Part shown: in pieces, positions 11,605-51,897 of the stretch
How positions within the stretch are numbered: position 1 is the first letter of the stretch
Layout of the letters: each line of letters starts with the position of its first letter
Assembly (NCBI RefSeq): GCF_027887165.1
Contig: NC_077232.1
Span: 6,853,391 to 6,917,390, forward strand
Length of the DNA stretch: 64,000 nucleotides
Direction of reading: 5' to 3'
Source: Monodelphis domestica
Lineage: Eukaryota; Chordata; Mammalia; Didelphimorphia; Didelphidae
Made by a program: the position numbers and the translations under genes
The notes under the pieces: model-generated
Database searches by the model: none
What the model saw: the letters and a program-made list of their open reading frames with translations, nothing else
What the model was told of the DNA's origin: nothing

Positions 11605-11721
11605 TCTAAGAGGCAGGGAAGGGACTTTCCCTCAGGGAGGAACTCTAGGGACTAGGTCAAACCTGGGCTTTCCAGATCCCACTAGGCCGCAAGTTTGGGG
11701 TTTCTAGATTCCATGTTGACA
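11605..11721 (-). mobile_element. LTR family B, short fragment
   Basis: Matches 10490-10597 (actttccctcaggg, aacctgggctttc, tagattccatgttgaca). Only the outer end of the LTR is present. Bases 10766-11604 otherwise hold no gene I can support. Confidence 0.5.
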
Positions 11722-11937
11722 AACCCAAAGGGGGCCACCCAGAGTCAGACATGGCTGAAGGACAATAGCAAACCCTGGGTTACTGCGCCCCATAAAACTG
11801 CTCCAGCTCAGCTGACAGCCCACTGCAGAATGGGAGGGCTCCTCCACACTCCTAGTCACACCCTTCTGTGACTCAGTCTCTACTTCTGGAAGGTGACTGG
11901 ATCAGGAAGGAGGGGAAAAGTACCCCATCTAACTTAC

Positions 11938-12130
11938 TTTTTCTTTTTTTTTTAAATCTAACCTTTTGCCTTAGAATCAATACTGTGTACTGTTCCAGAA
12001 GAGCAGGAAGGTCTAGGCCAAGGGACTTAAGTGACTTGCCCAGGGCCACCTAGCTAAGAAGTATCTGAGGCCATATTGGAACCCAGGACCTCCCATCTCT
12101 AGGCCTGACTCTCTACCGACCCAGCTGTAC
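11938..12130 (-). mobile_element. MAR1-like marsupial SINE
   Basis: Reverse copy with T-run, ttgccttagaatcaatac, gtgacttgcccagggcc and gaacccaggacctcccatc. About 400 bp upstream of the first CTSF promoter motifs. Confidence 0.85.
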
Positions 12131-12581
12131 TCCTCTCCCTTAACTTTCTTCCATATTCCCTGCAGAAGGAAATGGCAGGAGGTCTTAGGTTCAAGTTTTA
12201 CCACAACCACAAACTAGTTATGAGATTGTGGATAAGTTAAAAAAACAAGTAAGTTCCAGACCCTGAGGATACAGAGAAAAGCAAAAGTCTTCAAGGGGTT
12301 CACAGTCTACAGGGGAGACATCAAGCCCAGGGTGGGACACGGAGGGAGAGCTTAACCCCTCAGGATTTTAATAATAACCCTGAAATTACTATCTCTGCCT
12401 TTATTAGCTCATTAAATCTCAGTAACAACCCTGTAAGGGAGGTGCCATTCTGTCGGATGAGGAAATCGAGCCCTGCAGAGGTTAAGAGATTTGCCAGGAT
12501 CACACAAGTGGTAAGCATCTGCGGTAGGATTTGAACTCAAAACCTGTGTGTAAATTTCAAAGGTGGCGGCCTGCACTAGGA

Positions 12582-12929
12582 CCAATAGAATTACTGCAAG
12601 TCCGCGCCGTCCCTACCCAATCAGTTCTATATTTAATCTCGGTAGAAGGAAGAGGAAAGGAGGGGGAGGAGAAGGGAGGAGGACCAGAGAGTCAGGAGCC
12701 AGGAGTTCAGCTTTGCAGGGCCCGCCCCGCCCCACGTGCACCTGTAAACAGGCTAAGGCGCAGGCGCCGACCGGCGTCCACGCCCACTGGCCAGCTAAGT
12801 CCCGCCCTCACAGGGAGTGTGGAAGCGCGGGGAGGAGGCTTAGCTGCTCGCGGTTGTTGGTCTTCCAGAGCAGTCGAGAGCAGATCTCTGCGCGACCCAG
12901 ACCTTGGCTCAGCCCGGCCCTGTCTGACC
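12582..12929 (+). promoter_or_regulatory. CTSF: CTSF promoter region
   Basis: GC-rich upstream region. Seen: CCAAT boxes at 12582-12586 and 12617-12621, a TATA-like ctatatttaa at about 12628, a GC-box cluster (cccgccccgcccc) at about 12721, an E-box cacgtg at 12733-12738, and an NRF1-like gcgcaggcgc at about 12760. Known: the TFEB-bound CLEAR site has a CACGTG core, and CTSF is a lysosomal gene of the kind TFEB controls. The transcription start is not determined. Confidence 0.55.
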
Positions 12930-19693
<6,764 letters not shown>

Positions 19694-20086
19694 AGAGCCC
19701 GCCCCGGGCCGGAAGCGGTACCAGCGGTACCCCCTCTGGGCAGGGCACTGTCGCAGCAGCCTCCTGGCCTGGCCCGGCCCAGGACTCCGACCTCTAGACT
19801 AGCGTGGTTCGTTCCTGTGACCCGGCAGGGCCGCCCAGGGCCGTCGGAGGGCGAGGTGGCGCGGCAGAGGGCTGGGGGCCCAGGTGGGGCCCCGTGAGGC
19901 GGGGCCCGGGTCTGCTCGAGGATCTGTCCAGGAGTTGCTGCTCCATTCCGAGCACATGCCAGCTCCTGTGAGCTCTGAGCCTCAGTTTCCCTCTCTGTAG
20001 GATGGTTTGGACTCTCCTTGCTCCCCTGGCTGAGATGAAAACTGTCTGTTACAGCCGAAGGCTTGTGCCCGGCACCCTCTAGCATC

Positions 20087-20092
20087 AATAAA
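20087..20092 (+). terminator. CTSF: CTSF poly(A) signal
   Basis: AATAAA 394 bp after the CTSF stop codon, the only canonical signal before the convergent ACTN3 gene. The 3' UTR is thus about 415 bp. Bases 20110-20540 between the two gene ends show no further feature. Confidence 0.85.
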
Positions 20093-20540
20093 GTTGGGCC
20101 CCGACCTGTGTCTGGATTGGCTGCGCCACCTCCGGGAGCGTCCAGGGCTGGTCACAGGCCTAGCGGAGAGCCGCAGAAGGGTTCCCAGTTCAGTCTCGGG
20201 CCTCTGCCTGCCCCCCGGCAGCCCCGGGCACCCCATCCAGCATTTCAAGGCCTTCCTGGCTTGGCCCCATCCTGTGTCTTCCTCCCTGTTCTCGTTGCCT
20301 CCTCTCCGCGCCGCCCCAAGTCCCAGCTTCCCTTCCCAGCACGGGGCAGACCCTTGCCCTCGGCCCCTTGTGCTCCCCCAGGCCATGGAAGGGCACCAAG
20401 CGGGGGCTGTTTCCTTAGAGCCTCCATGATGTCCCTGAACCTCACTCGGGTCTCCTCAGGGGCCCCCAAAAGCCCGGCCCCACGGAGCTTCCAACCCCCC
20501 TCCTGGGGTAGAGACGGGATCCCAGCCAGCCAAACAGAGC

Positions 20541-20546
20541 TTTATT
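20541..20546 (-). terminator. ACTN3: ACTN3 poly(A) signal
   Basis: tttatt on the plus strand reads AATAAA for ACTN3, about 154 bp beyond its stop codon, giving a short 3' UTR. Confidence 0.85.
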
Positions 20547-20699
20547 GAGTACAACCAGGGCCTTGGGAGGGGAAAGGGAGCAAAGGGGGTTCCTGGGAGA
20601 ATCGGGGGGAGGGGGTCAGGGAGTCACAACTTGGGTGCTGCCTGAGAAAGGGGAGGGTCATGTGACCCTGCATGGGGGTTCTGAGGAAGGGGCTGGGGG

Positions 20700-42427
<21,728 letters not shown>

Positions 42428-42484
42428 GTCCTCGTCCTACGGCTCTGCCCTGGCTCGGCTCGGCCCGGCCCCGGGCCCCCATGG

Positions 42485-42540
42485 CAGCCCCCATAAATAC
42501 CTCTCTGGCCTCGGATCGGGTTCCTGCTATATTTGGAAAT
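42485..42540 (-). promoter_or_regulatory. ACTN3: ACTN3 core promoter
   Basis: On the ACTN3 strand a TATA-like ggtatttatgg (42491-42501) lies about 64 bp before the ATG, and ccaaatatag (42527-42536) about 30 bp further up. The second is one base off a CArG box and close to a MEF2 site. SRF and MEF2 drive skeletal-muscle genes (established), so the motifs fit; use is not shown. Confidence 0.5.
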
Positions 42541-43334
42541 GAGGGAAGGACCAACAAGGGGAGGGGAAGGGAGGGAGCGAGGATGCCTGGGTCCCAGGCA
42601 GGCTGGGGGGTGGAGCGAGGGCAAAGCTGGGAGGCAGGTATTCCCCTGAGAGCGCCCCATCCCCCAAGCACAGTGTTGGGGGTCCAGGCTCCTCAAGAAT
42701 GCTTTGGGGTCACCGGTTCAGGGATGTCCCGGATGGGTCTCTTTCGCCTTGCCTACCCCTCCTTAGCCCCTTTTCTGTCACACTTCCCAGGTGGAGTGGG
42801 GAAGTGGTCCCCGGTAACCCATTTCTTGGACAGAGAAATCAAGGCATAGGGAGGTATTTGGGGTGGGTTTAACTTTTCCTCTGGGAGCCAGAGGGGTGCG
42901 AATGTCTGGGAAGGTGTGGGAAGCCAGAGCTGGGCGCTAATCCTGGGGATGACTGCAGAGCCAGCTGGATGGGGTCGGGGCTATTAATAATGTTCTGGCT
43001 TGGGACGGCCTACCCAGGGAATGTGCTGAGGCAGGACAGGCCTGGGCTCGGCTGCAATTCCATCCTCTTCTGCCTTGGAGGGGGCCGAGGGGTGGGCTCA
43101 GATAAAGGACTGCCCTCAGGGCACATCCAGTCCCGAGTCACATCTGGCAGCCTGTCCGGAAGGGAGAGATAAGACAGGACTGGCACTGGACAAATGCCAC
43201 CCACGTTTGGGGCTGGAGACCAGTGAGCCTGGCGTCCATTTTGGGCCCAAATCATTAAAGAGCCAGCACCAGGAAAGCCACACTTACCCATGTCCCGTTT
43301 TTGGCAGGGTTACGAACCCAACAGGGCAGCGTGG

Positions 43335-43556
43335 AGAGAGCAGGCCTGGAACCAAGAAGACCTAACTTCAAATAGCGCCTCAGATGCATCCTAGACATAT
43401 GACCCCAGGCAACCTACTTCACCCTATTGGCCTCAGTTTCCTCATCTGTAAAATGAAAATGGAGAGGGAGATGGCAAACCACTCCAGTGTATTTGCCAAG
43501 AAAACCTCAAATGGGACCACAGAGAATCAGACATGACTGAAACGAGTGAACAACCA
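43335..43556 (+). mobile_element. SINE with RTE-like tail
   Basis: gtggagagagcaggcctgga, ggcctcagtttcctcatctg, ctccagtgtatttgccaag, gaatcagacatgactgaaac. Nearly complete. Confidence 0.88.
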
Positions 43557-44892
43557 AACCAGGCCAACAGACAAGGAGAAAACCGCCAAGAGTTATGTGG
43601 ATTTTAGTAAAATATCTGAGGGCTTCTTAGGACACTTTGTGGATGAAGAACCTCGAGCAAGAACACAGCACAGACAGGTGCTGCCCGAAGGCCCGAAGAA
43701 GAGTCCCGTCATATGTCTGCTTGGAAGAAGGGATCTGTGTGCTTCTAAGCATCGGTGACCTGAAGGCATGCAGAGATGGCCTATTTGGCAGCCTTTCAGA
43801 GGACAAAACAAGGGGCTGAGGAAGGGGGATGGATGCCAGGACCCGGAAGGATTTTGGCAGGCCAGGAGGATGGACTACATTGACTAAAAAGAACTAGAAT
43901 AGAAGGAAATGTCAACTTTTAGAGTTGGGGGCAGCCAATGAATTCCAGCAGTACAAGATGGTGGAGGATGGAGAAGGGGGCAAGAAGCAGGTTGTCTGAG
44001 AAAGGTCTGGGTGTTTGAGTGAACTGAAAACTGAAACAAGTCAGCAACAACAGGACAGCGTAGCCAAAAGAGGTAAATTGAGTTAAGAAAAATGGCAACT
44101 GGGGGTTGCAGAGTTGGCCTTGGAGTCAGGTTCCCTCAGATACTTATTGGCTGTTTATGACCCCAGCTTAACCTCAGCTTTCTCATCTGTAAAGTGAAGG
44201 GGCTAGACTTGGTAGCCCGGAGAGCTTCCAATGTTTCTTCCAGATGTCTACATTGTGCTAGGCAACAGGGCTACAAAAGTTCGACAGTCTCTGCCTTAAG
44301 GAGCTTACATTCTATTTAATTCCATTCAACGAGGGAAGCAAGAGTGCCTGGCACATAGTAGGTGCTCAATAAAGGTTTACTGATTGATCAATCTAGTGAG
44401 ACTAACTCTGTGCTGAATAGTGGGTACCATATATAGTGGGAAGAGCATTGACATGCTGGAGATCATCTGGAGAGGGTAGAGTCTGATGATGGAGCAACTG
44501 AGGACGATGTTGTGTGTGAAGGAATAGATCTGCGTAGCCTGGAGGAGATTTTGGGAGATTCTGAAGGCTCTCTTCCATTATTTGAACATGTGGAGACTGG
44601 ATTAAACTTGTTCTGTTTGGCATCAGGGGGCAAGAACTAGGAACAACTGATGTCAAGTCACAGGTTTAGGCTTAGTAAAAGAAAAACCCCTCTTCTGTTA
44701 ATGCTGTAGGAATGGCTTGGTGTGTCCCAGTTCCCACAGTCTGTGAAGATCTAAAGCTGAAAGTCATGCAAAGGGTAAAGGAGGGGTGAGTGTGGTCGTG
44801 AGGATTCAACGTATTACTAAGGAAGATTCACGAATGCTATTGACTAACTGAGAAGTAGCTATCACATTCAAATAGAAACTGGGGCAGCTAAA

Positions 44893-45173
44893 CATTTTGA
44901 ATTTTGAACCTCAGGACTCTCTTTCCCAGCTTCCCATGTTCCTTCTTACACAATGTAGGGAGAATATAAATTTTGTGTAGCTCCACCCTCGCGCTCTCTT
45001 CCTGGAAATGCTCCTGGTGGAGGCCGGGTGAAGAGAGCAGCAGGGGAATTTTACTCAGGTGTTTTTTACTCAGGTTTTACTTTTGTTCCTTTTATCTTCT
45101 GCTTTGAAGGATTATTAATAAACTTTATAAAATATAATACTTGGAGTTGCTAGATATTAATTTAAACTTTACA
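44893..45173 (+). mobile_element. Solo LTR, family D
   Basis: Longest of the three copies. It contains tttcccagcttcccatg, a TATA-like aatataaattttgtg, then ttattaataaactttat and a cttt-aca end. Flanking duplication is not clear. Fossil LTR without internal region. Confidence 0.58.
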
Positions 45174-45188
45174 ATAAGGAACGCTGGG

Positions 45189-45352
45189 GCCTACCTATTG
45201 AAGTAGAAAACCACAGGTTAACATTATCTATGTTTTATTGTCTTTATTCATTTTGTTAAATATTTCCCAATTACATTTTAATCAGGTTCAGGCTGCACCT
45301 GAGTCTTATGAAGCTGGCAGGCAGTGTGTTTGATGCCTCTGGTCTAAAGGAT
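45189..45352 (-). mobile_element. hAT-like element, reverse copy
   Basis: ccacaggttaacattatc, ttgttaaatatttcccaatt and the end tgtgtttgatgcctctgg, which is the reverse of cagaggcatcaaac. Same family as 36184-36290. Confidence 0.5.
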
Positions 45353-45570
45353 GCCAATGTATGGAGTGAAAAGATGTTGGTTGCTCATTTGGTGAGAGCA
45401 TATAATAACTGGAACACATATAGCACTTCACAATTTATAAAGCACTGCAAATCATTTGATCCTCATGACAACCCTGGGAGGAGGGAGCTAGTATTATTCC
45501 CATTTTACAAGGTATCAAGGGATAACAGATGGAATGATTCACTCATGTTCAGGCTATTTGTTGGTCTGTT

Positions 45571-45765
45571 TATTTAAACCCTTACCTACCTCCTGTCTTA
45601 GCATCAGTACTGTGTATTTGTTCCAAGGCAAAAGATTGGTAAGGGCCAGGCAATGGGGGTTAAGTGACTTGCCCAGGGTCACAAAGCTAGGAAGAGTCTG
45701 AGGCCAGATTTGAACCCAGTCTCTAGATCTGGTTCTCAGTTCACTGAGGCATCTAGCTTCCCCTT
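45571..45765 (-). mobile_element. MAR1-like marsupial SINE
   Basis: Reverse copy: tttaaacccttacctacctc, tgacttgcccagggtcac, then head complement ending ctagcttcccc. Confidence 0.87.
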
Positions 45766-46689
45766 GTCCAGTAATATTAAGGGATCTGGAGAAAGATTCC
45801 TTCTCCCACCCCTTCCTCTGAAGGATATTGGATCTTCAGGCTAGGTTACTTTTGCATGTTTGTAGGGAAAGCCCAGATCAGTGAGATCACAAGACTTTAG
45901 AAATATTGCAGTAAGGGAAAGCATGCTAGCAATCATCCCAAATTCTTTTAAAGCAGAACAAAGAGGCTCCCCAGAACAGCAGTGACCTCCCTCTCCCTGG
46001 AGGTCTGTGGTGGCTGCTGCTAAGAGGACCAAAATGACATCACCCATGATGTCTCTTGCCTGGCGGCACATAAATTGGATTTCAGTGAGGCAGAATTCAC
46101 AGTCATCAGCCTTACCCTTTCTTCTGTCATCCACATCCAGTAGCTGGACAAAAGTCAAGCTGGCCACCTGTAAAGAGCGTGAGACCACAGGTTTGGAGCT
46201 GGAAGGGAAGCTCTTTTTACCGATGAGTTCATACACATTTATTAAGCGCTTACTGCAATGAGGCTACACAGAAGGGCAAAAAAGTAGTTCCTGCTCCAGA
46301 GGAGCTCCTAGTTTAGTGGGGGAACCACTTGGAACCTTCTATGGACAAAGATCTGGCCAGCACTGGAGAGTGGACGGAAGGAAGGCAGCAGCGTTAAGGA
46401 GTGCAAAGGCTTTCCTAGGAGGTGATACTTGAAAGAAGCCTAGAGTCAGAGGCCTGGAGAGGACACTGACGTTGAGGACTCTCCTAAGACCCCACAGGTA
46501 CAAAGTGGCAAGGATGGGATATGAACCCAAGGCCCTTGCCTCCAAATTGCGTCCAGGCTGGACCCGGTCTTCTTCGGGATCATTCCAGGCTGGAGATGCC
46601 ATGACTTGGGGGACAGGGCCCCAGACGAGGGGGCTGAAAGGTGAGTGTGGACGCAGCTTGGCCTGGGAAGCCACCTCGGGTACGCACTC

Positions 46690-46890
46690 ATTGGCTCATC
46701 CAGCCGACCAATCAGATCGCTGTGTCGTAGGTGCCCGCCGCGCATTGGGCCGCGCGGCAGCCCCGGGAACTCTGATTGGCTTGGACCTTAGTCGGCGCGG
46801 CGCCTGCGCGGCGGAAGGCGGAGCGAACCGGGCTGCGGCGGCGGTGACAGCGATAGCCACCGAGGCGACCGCGATAGCGGGTGGCAGGCC
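46690..46890 (+). promoter_or_regulatory. ZDHHC24: ZDHHC24 CpG-rich promoter with four CCAAT boxes
   Basis: CCAAT boxes in either orientation at 46690-46694, 46708-46712, 46744-46748 and 46775-46779, followed by a very CpG-rich leader to the ATG. There is no TATA box. Typical of a housekeeping promoter driven by NF-Y; the start site is not fixed. Confidence 0.6.
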
Positions 46891-49800
46891 ATGGGCGGCC
46901 TGTGGCCCGCAGGCGGCGGCCGGGGCCTGCAGCTGCCGCTGCCGCTGCTGCTGACGTCTCTCTGGGCGGTCGCCGTGGCGCTGGAGCTGGCCTACGTATT
47001 GGTGCACGGGCCCGGGCTGCCGGCTGCGGGGCCCCTGGCGCGGACGCTGCACATGCTGCTGGCTGCCTTCCAACTGCTCAACCTCTTGGGCAACGCGGTC
47101 CTCTTCCTGAGCCGGAACCCGGGCATTGGCGGTGTGCTGCTGGCTGGCCGCGCCGTGGGCCACGGCTGGGAGTGAGTGCGCGTGCGCATGAACGGGGGGA
47201 GGGGCGGTGTTCCAGGGTACCCCCCCCCAATCCCCTTCCTATTCTCTCCCGTTGTCCTCTGGGCCTGTCGTTGCCTAGGCGGGCCGCCCAGAGAAAGCTC
47301 TCCGTTCCGAGAGCGCCTCCTGCCCCTAGGCTGCGGCCTTCCCTGGAGGTGTCCCGGCCAAGGGCAGCCCCGGCCTTTACCTCCCATCCAGGCCGAGGGC
47401 GCCCTCCCTCTGAGCCCCGGCCACAGTGCCCCCCACTCTCAGGGGGATCCTTCTCGGAGCCTCCAAAGCGCAGCCAGTGCAGTGGGCAGCTTGGCCCAGG
47501 GACTTCTCATGTGTTCAGGCAGATCGCCTTAACCTTCTTTAGCCTCAGTTTCTTCATCCGTGAGAGGGGAAGAATGATGACGTGGCCCCACGGGGTGGAC
47601 AATGAGATCACTAAGAGAAAAGGCATTTCCCCCTTTCAGCCACCTAGAAGGGCCAGCAGTGATGGTGCCCAGGAGGCAGTTATTCAGTCATTAAGCACCT
47701 GGCTGGTGCTGGGGATACAGAAGGCAAAGGACAGCCCCCAGGACCTCAAGCTTGAGTAGCTCAAGGCATGAGGAAGAAGGAGTTAGGGTTATCTGGGGCT
47801 CAAAATGGGGGAAGGGGAGGTGACTGAGAGGTAGGGGTGCTGCTGAGGAGGACCCGGAGGAACCCCCTGTTGTTGGGTCATTAGGGGACCTGTCACAAAT
47901 TACTAAGCAAAGCTCCTTCCGCTTGCATGGTGGGTGGAGCGGGCCTTGGAGGCCGCCAGGTCTGGGGTGGAGTCTCGCTATGGACCCCAGATGTGGTCCA
48001 GGTGAGCCTTTCTCCCACCTCGTTTGCACATCTCTAAAATGGGGACCGTAATAACAGTGCGGGGTTCTTGGGAAGAGTACTCTGCAAGGCTTAAAGCTGC
48101 CAGCCATTGGCTGTTACCTCTCTTGGGCACCCCTTCCACCAGTCCTGCCTGCCAGGCAGAGGCTGCTTAAGGCTGCCCCCAGCCTGAGCAGGCCAGTCTG
48201 ATGAGCCAGGCCAGCCTCAAGAGCTCAGTTCGGCATTGGGTCAAGCTTGAAGCTCTTCCAGCAGGGCAGGCCCACCAGAGCCCTTCAGGAAGGATGGCTT
48301 CAAGGGAAGCCTTGCGATCCTAGGTTTAGGGCTGGGCGGGCCCTAGAAGGCTGTGAGGCCCTGTCCAGATTCAGGGGTGGACTCTTACAGTTGAGGAAGG
48401 TTCATCAGGGATCAATGTAAATCCTTAAGTTTCTGTAAAAAATGAGCCACAAATTCAGATGAAGGGGGGCAGGACCGGAGTGGTTCACGTGGAAACCAGG
48501 AAGCCTTAGCAGGACTCTGGGATGTTGGGCTGTCTTCATTTCTGGGGGTCCCATTTTGGAAGGGCTGTCCAGAGGAGGGCCGAAGAGCCTAGGGTCCATG
48601 TCATAGATGGATGGGTCAGAGCCATTGGGCATGTTTGGCCTGGAAGAGAGAAGGCTCAGACGCCCTGTTAGTTGTCCTCAAATATCAGACAGCTTGTTTC
48701 ATGGAAGAGACTCTGGCCTTGGACTAATTGGCCCTAGAGGGCAGAAGGAGAAGCCATGGGGGTAGTTGTAAGAGGCTGACTGAGGCTGTGACTGAGATGG
48801 GAGAGGTTGCCTTGGGAGCGATCGAGCAGACCCCTGCTCATCAGTCACCTTCATGGAGGCTGGAGTGGCCAGAGCCCCAAAGAAGTGTGGAGACGAGGGA
48901 GTGCCCGGAGACCTCACTGCCAAGTGTGGGGGCCTGAGCCGGGGGCTCCCTGATCTTGGATGAGGGATCAGAGATGCTGGGCGCCAAAGGTCTGAGGAGA
49001 CTGTTGGACCAAGCCCTTTATTTTACAGAGGAGGAAACCGAGGGATGGAGATGGACAGCCCAGTACTTAAGCATCATGCAGGAGTCAAAGCCAGGTCTTC
49101 CGTGGAAGTGGGAAAGGCCTGCAGGAAAAGGACACAAGAGAACCAGGCCATACACCGCCTGGCGTGTGGAGCTGGACTTTGGTTTCAGGGAGAAACATCC
49201 CGAGAGGGAGGCAGCCATGGGGAGGCCTCCCTCTAAGACAAATCGAGCCATACTGACCTCATGCGCTTCTGGCAAGTGGAGGAGGAGGGCCTGGGGACAG
49301 AGTCGGCCTCCATCTTGTGGAGAAGGGGGGAATGTGGCCTGGTTGACAATCTGATTTGGACCTGGCCGAATCCAAAGAGGACTCATTGCTGGTTCTCTGG
49401 TGACCAGAGTGCCCCAAGGCGTAGCAAATGTATAGGCTAAGCAAACCCAAGAGATCTTGATCAGCCTCTGGCCCAGGGGCTGAATCCCCTCCTCTGCCAG
49501 GACTCAAGGGGGCAGAAGCAGCATTAGCCAGCACCTCTTGGAAAAGGTCAGGGGCTCTCAATGGACGGCCAGCTTTCTAGGAGTTCTCTGGGCTTGGGCT
49601 TTATTGGGGAAGGGAAGGGAGAGCATTAGGGGCTGGGCCAGGGGAGCGGGAGCGGGAGTCCTCGCTGCCTTCTGCCCTCATTCGACCTCCTGCAGAGCAC
49701 AGGTTCGGTTTGGGGCCAGTTCAGTTCAGTGAGTGTCCAGAGGAGGCCGAAGGGCCGGAGTCATCTGAAGATGGCTGGTTAAGGCCTGAGGAAAGTTGGG

Positions 49801-51897
49801 GAATGTGCTAGCTGGCTTTGAGCATTTGAAGGGATATCCAGTGGAAGAGATTGGATCCCAGAACCAGGAGCAGATCCGTCCAGCTGCCTCTAGGAAGCCC
49901 TGCGGGTGCCAGGCCCTGGGCTGGGCCCCGGGACGTCCCTGCTGGGGGTGCTGCAGAAGGCACAGAGGGAACTAGCGGCTGCTGAGGGGCTTTTCAGCTC
50001 CAAAATTCTTATTTTGGCCTTGGCCAGTGGCCAGTTTGAATGCTAGGGATGAGGGGGATGGAGCAGGTGGGAAGCCCTTGGGCTGAGCTCGTCCCTTCTG
50101 TTGGCATCCTCCAGGTGGACCCCTCAGAATGGGGCCGATGATGGTGGCAGCACGAGCTGTGGCAGTCCTTTGCTTTTTCTCTCCCTCACCTCCTGGAGCC
50201 AGGCTGGGCAAGACTTGCTCTTCTCAGGGACCGGTTGTTTTCCAGGGGGCCTCCCTGGCATGGCGGACGTGCTGTCCGTGATTGTGCCTGAACGGAACTC
50301 TTTTTTAATCAGAAAAATGTTAAGCCCTGACTTTCTGTCTTCGACCCAGTTCTGTGTAGTGGTTCTGAGGCAGGAGATGTAAGGGCTCGGCCATGGGGGT
50401 TCCGTGACCCGCCCAGGGTCATCCAGGCCTGGCTCTAGCCGCCCCAACTCCAGGGCAGCCTCGGTGAGGCTCCGGGCCCTGAGGCTCCGGAGAGCCACAC
50501 GTGCTCCCCGGAGCTTTGTCAGTCTGGAGGCCTTCCCTGGGACGGGCCCTCGGCCTCGGCCCTCTCCTGTTCCTCATCTCAGGTGAAGCCCAGGCCGCAG
50601 GCGGGGCCCTTCCTACTGGCTCCGCTCGGTGCCCCTGGGGTGGGCCCTCGGGCCAGTCATGAGGCCTCTGGGCCCTTGTTTCCCCAGCTGGACTTGAATG
50701 CAGTGACCCCTGCTTCATGGACAGTCCCAGGCCCGGAGGGGAAAGCAGAGCAGAGTCCCACAGGAGCCGGGAGGAGCCTAGAAGAGGTCAATGGAAAGCC
50801 GAGTCATCAGGGCCGCGGGAGGGGGCCTTTGGGACCTTCCCCGTCGGCCTGGCTTCCTGCTGTCTTTCTGGGAGTGATGGGGCCGCGTGCAGGACTCGGG
50901 AGTCCAGAGACCTGGGTTCGATTTCTGACTGACATTGTGTGATACCGGCAAATCCTTGAGCCATTCTGCGCCCCGGGTTCCTCCACTGTAAACCAGGCCT
51001 AATCTACCCTGCTGCCTGCCTTGGGAGTGGGTAGGGGGCCCTCGCTCGGGCTGGCTGTGTGACCTTGGGCAAGTCACTTCAGCCCTGTGTACCCAAGCTA
51101 CACAAGAGGCGGCTGGGAGGCGGGTGAAGGCCTCCCTCCCAGAGAAGGGACTTGGGAGGGGGCCGGGAACAAGGCGCCACCCGACCGGCCTCTAAGGGTG
51201 GCCAAGCGTGGCAGGGGGCGGGGAGCCGGGCTCCATCTCGCCTTCCTCTGTCTTGCAGTTACTGCTACCAGTGCCAGAGCCAGGTGCCCCCGCGCAGCGG
51301 GCACTGCCCAGCCTGCAGGGTCTGCGTCCTCCGGAGGGACCACCACTGTATGCTGCTGGGGCGCTGCGTGGGCTTCAGCAACTACCGGCCCTTCCTGTGC
51401 CTCCTGCTCCACGGCCTGGGCCTCCTGCTCCACGTCACGGCCCTGCTGGGCCCGGCTCTGGCCGCCGTGCTGCGGGCCCACTCGCCCCCCCACGCCCTGA
51501 CGGTGCTGCTGCTGCCCTGGCTCATGCTGGTCACTGGTGAGGGGGCGGGGCTCGGCAAGGGGCAGGGCGGGGTCCCCAGGGTAGCCCCCGCGCTCACCGC
51601 AGCCCCTCTGCTCCCCCAGGCGGCATCACCCTGGGCCAGTTCGCCCTGACCTTCGTGGCAGACACGTGTGTGGCCGGCGCTCTGCTCTGTGGCGCCGGGC
51701 TGCTCTTCCACGGGCGGCTGCTGCTGAGGGGCCAGACCACCCGCGAGTGGGCCCACGACCTGCGCCTCTACGACCTGGGCCCCCGGCACAACCTGCGGGC
51801 CGCCCTGGGCTCCCGCTGGGCCCTGGTGTGGCTCTGGCCCTTCCTGGCCTCTCCGCTGCCTGGGGATGGGATCACTTTCCAGACGACCCAAGACTGA
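46891..51897 (+). CDS. ZDHHC24: Palmitoyltransferase ZDHHC24 (3 exons)
   Basis: DHHC-family S-acyltransferase that transfers palmitate to protein cysteines on internal membranes. Exons 46891-47171, 51259-51536 and 51620-51897; frame intact, 278 residues (human 284). Exon 1 encodes two membrane helices (about 15-40 and 54-75). Exon 2 encodes the zinc-binding cysteine-rich domain (YCYQCQSQVPPRSGHC, PACRVC) and the active DHHC at 121-124 within RRDHHCMLLGRCVGFSNYRPF. Further helices follow at about 137-160 and 172-205, and exon 3 has the TTxE-type motif TTREW before WLWPFLASPLPGDG. Substrates of this member are poorly known. Intron 1 (4.1 kb) is mostly non-repetitive with one SINE. Converges on BBS1. 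Confidence 0.97.
50300..50440 (-). mobile_element. MAR1-like SINE, diverged
   Basis: gccctgactttctgtcttcg, gtagtggttctgaggcagg, gacccgcccagggtcatcc. ZDHHC24 intron 1. A faint MIR-like segment follows at about 50890-51090. Confidence 0.65.

Larger units (their letters stand above)
42541..46680. other. Intergenic region between ACTN3 and ZDHHC24
   Basis: Head-to-head spacer of about 4 kb. It contains a SINE (43335-43556), a MIR-like piece (about 44102-44240), an LTR (44893-45173), a hAT-like piece (45189-45352), a SINE (45571-45765) and a dispersed repeat with aagaggaccaaaatgacatc at about 45995-46180. No gene, exon or RNA could be supported. Confidence 0.6.

Noticed and set aside
1-12500. A CCS or CCDC87 gene upstream of CTSF, as in human
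   Set aside because: No exon of either could be found; the stretch is repeats and unassigned sequence, so those genes must lie further out or elsewhere.
45841-46236. 131-codon minus-strand frame that looks protein-like
   Set aside because: Overlaps a dispersed non-coding repeat (aagaggaccaaaatgacatc) known to me from marsupial genomes; no domain is recognisable.
46881-47759. Plus-strand frame overlapping ZDHHC24 exon 1 in another frame, as possible dual coding
   Set aside because: Starts at GTG, runs through the intron and is composed of Ala/Arg/Pro-rich sequence expected from CpG-rich DNA.
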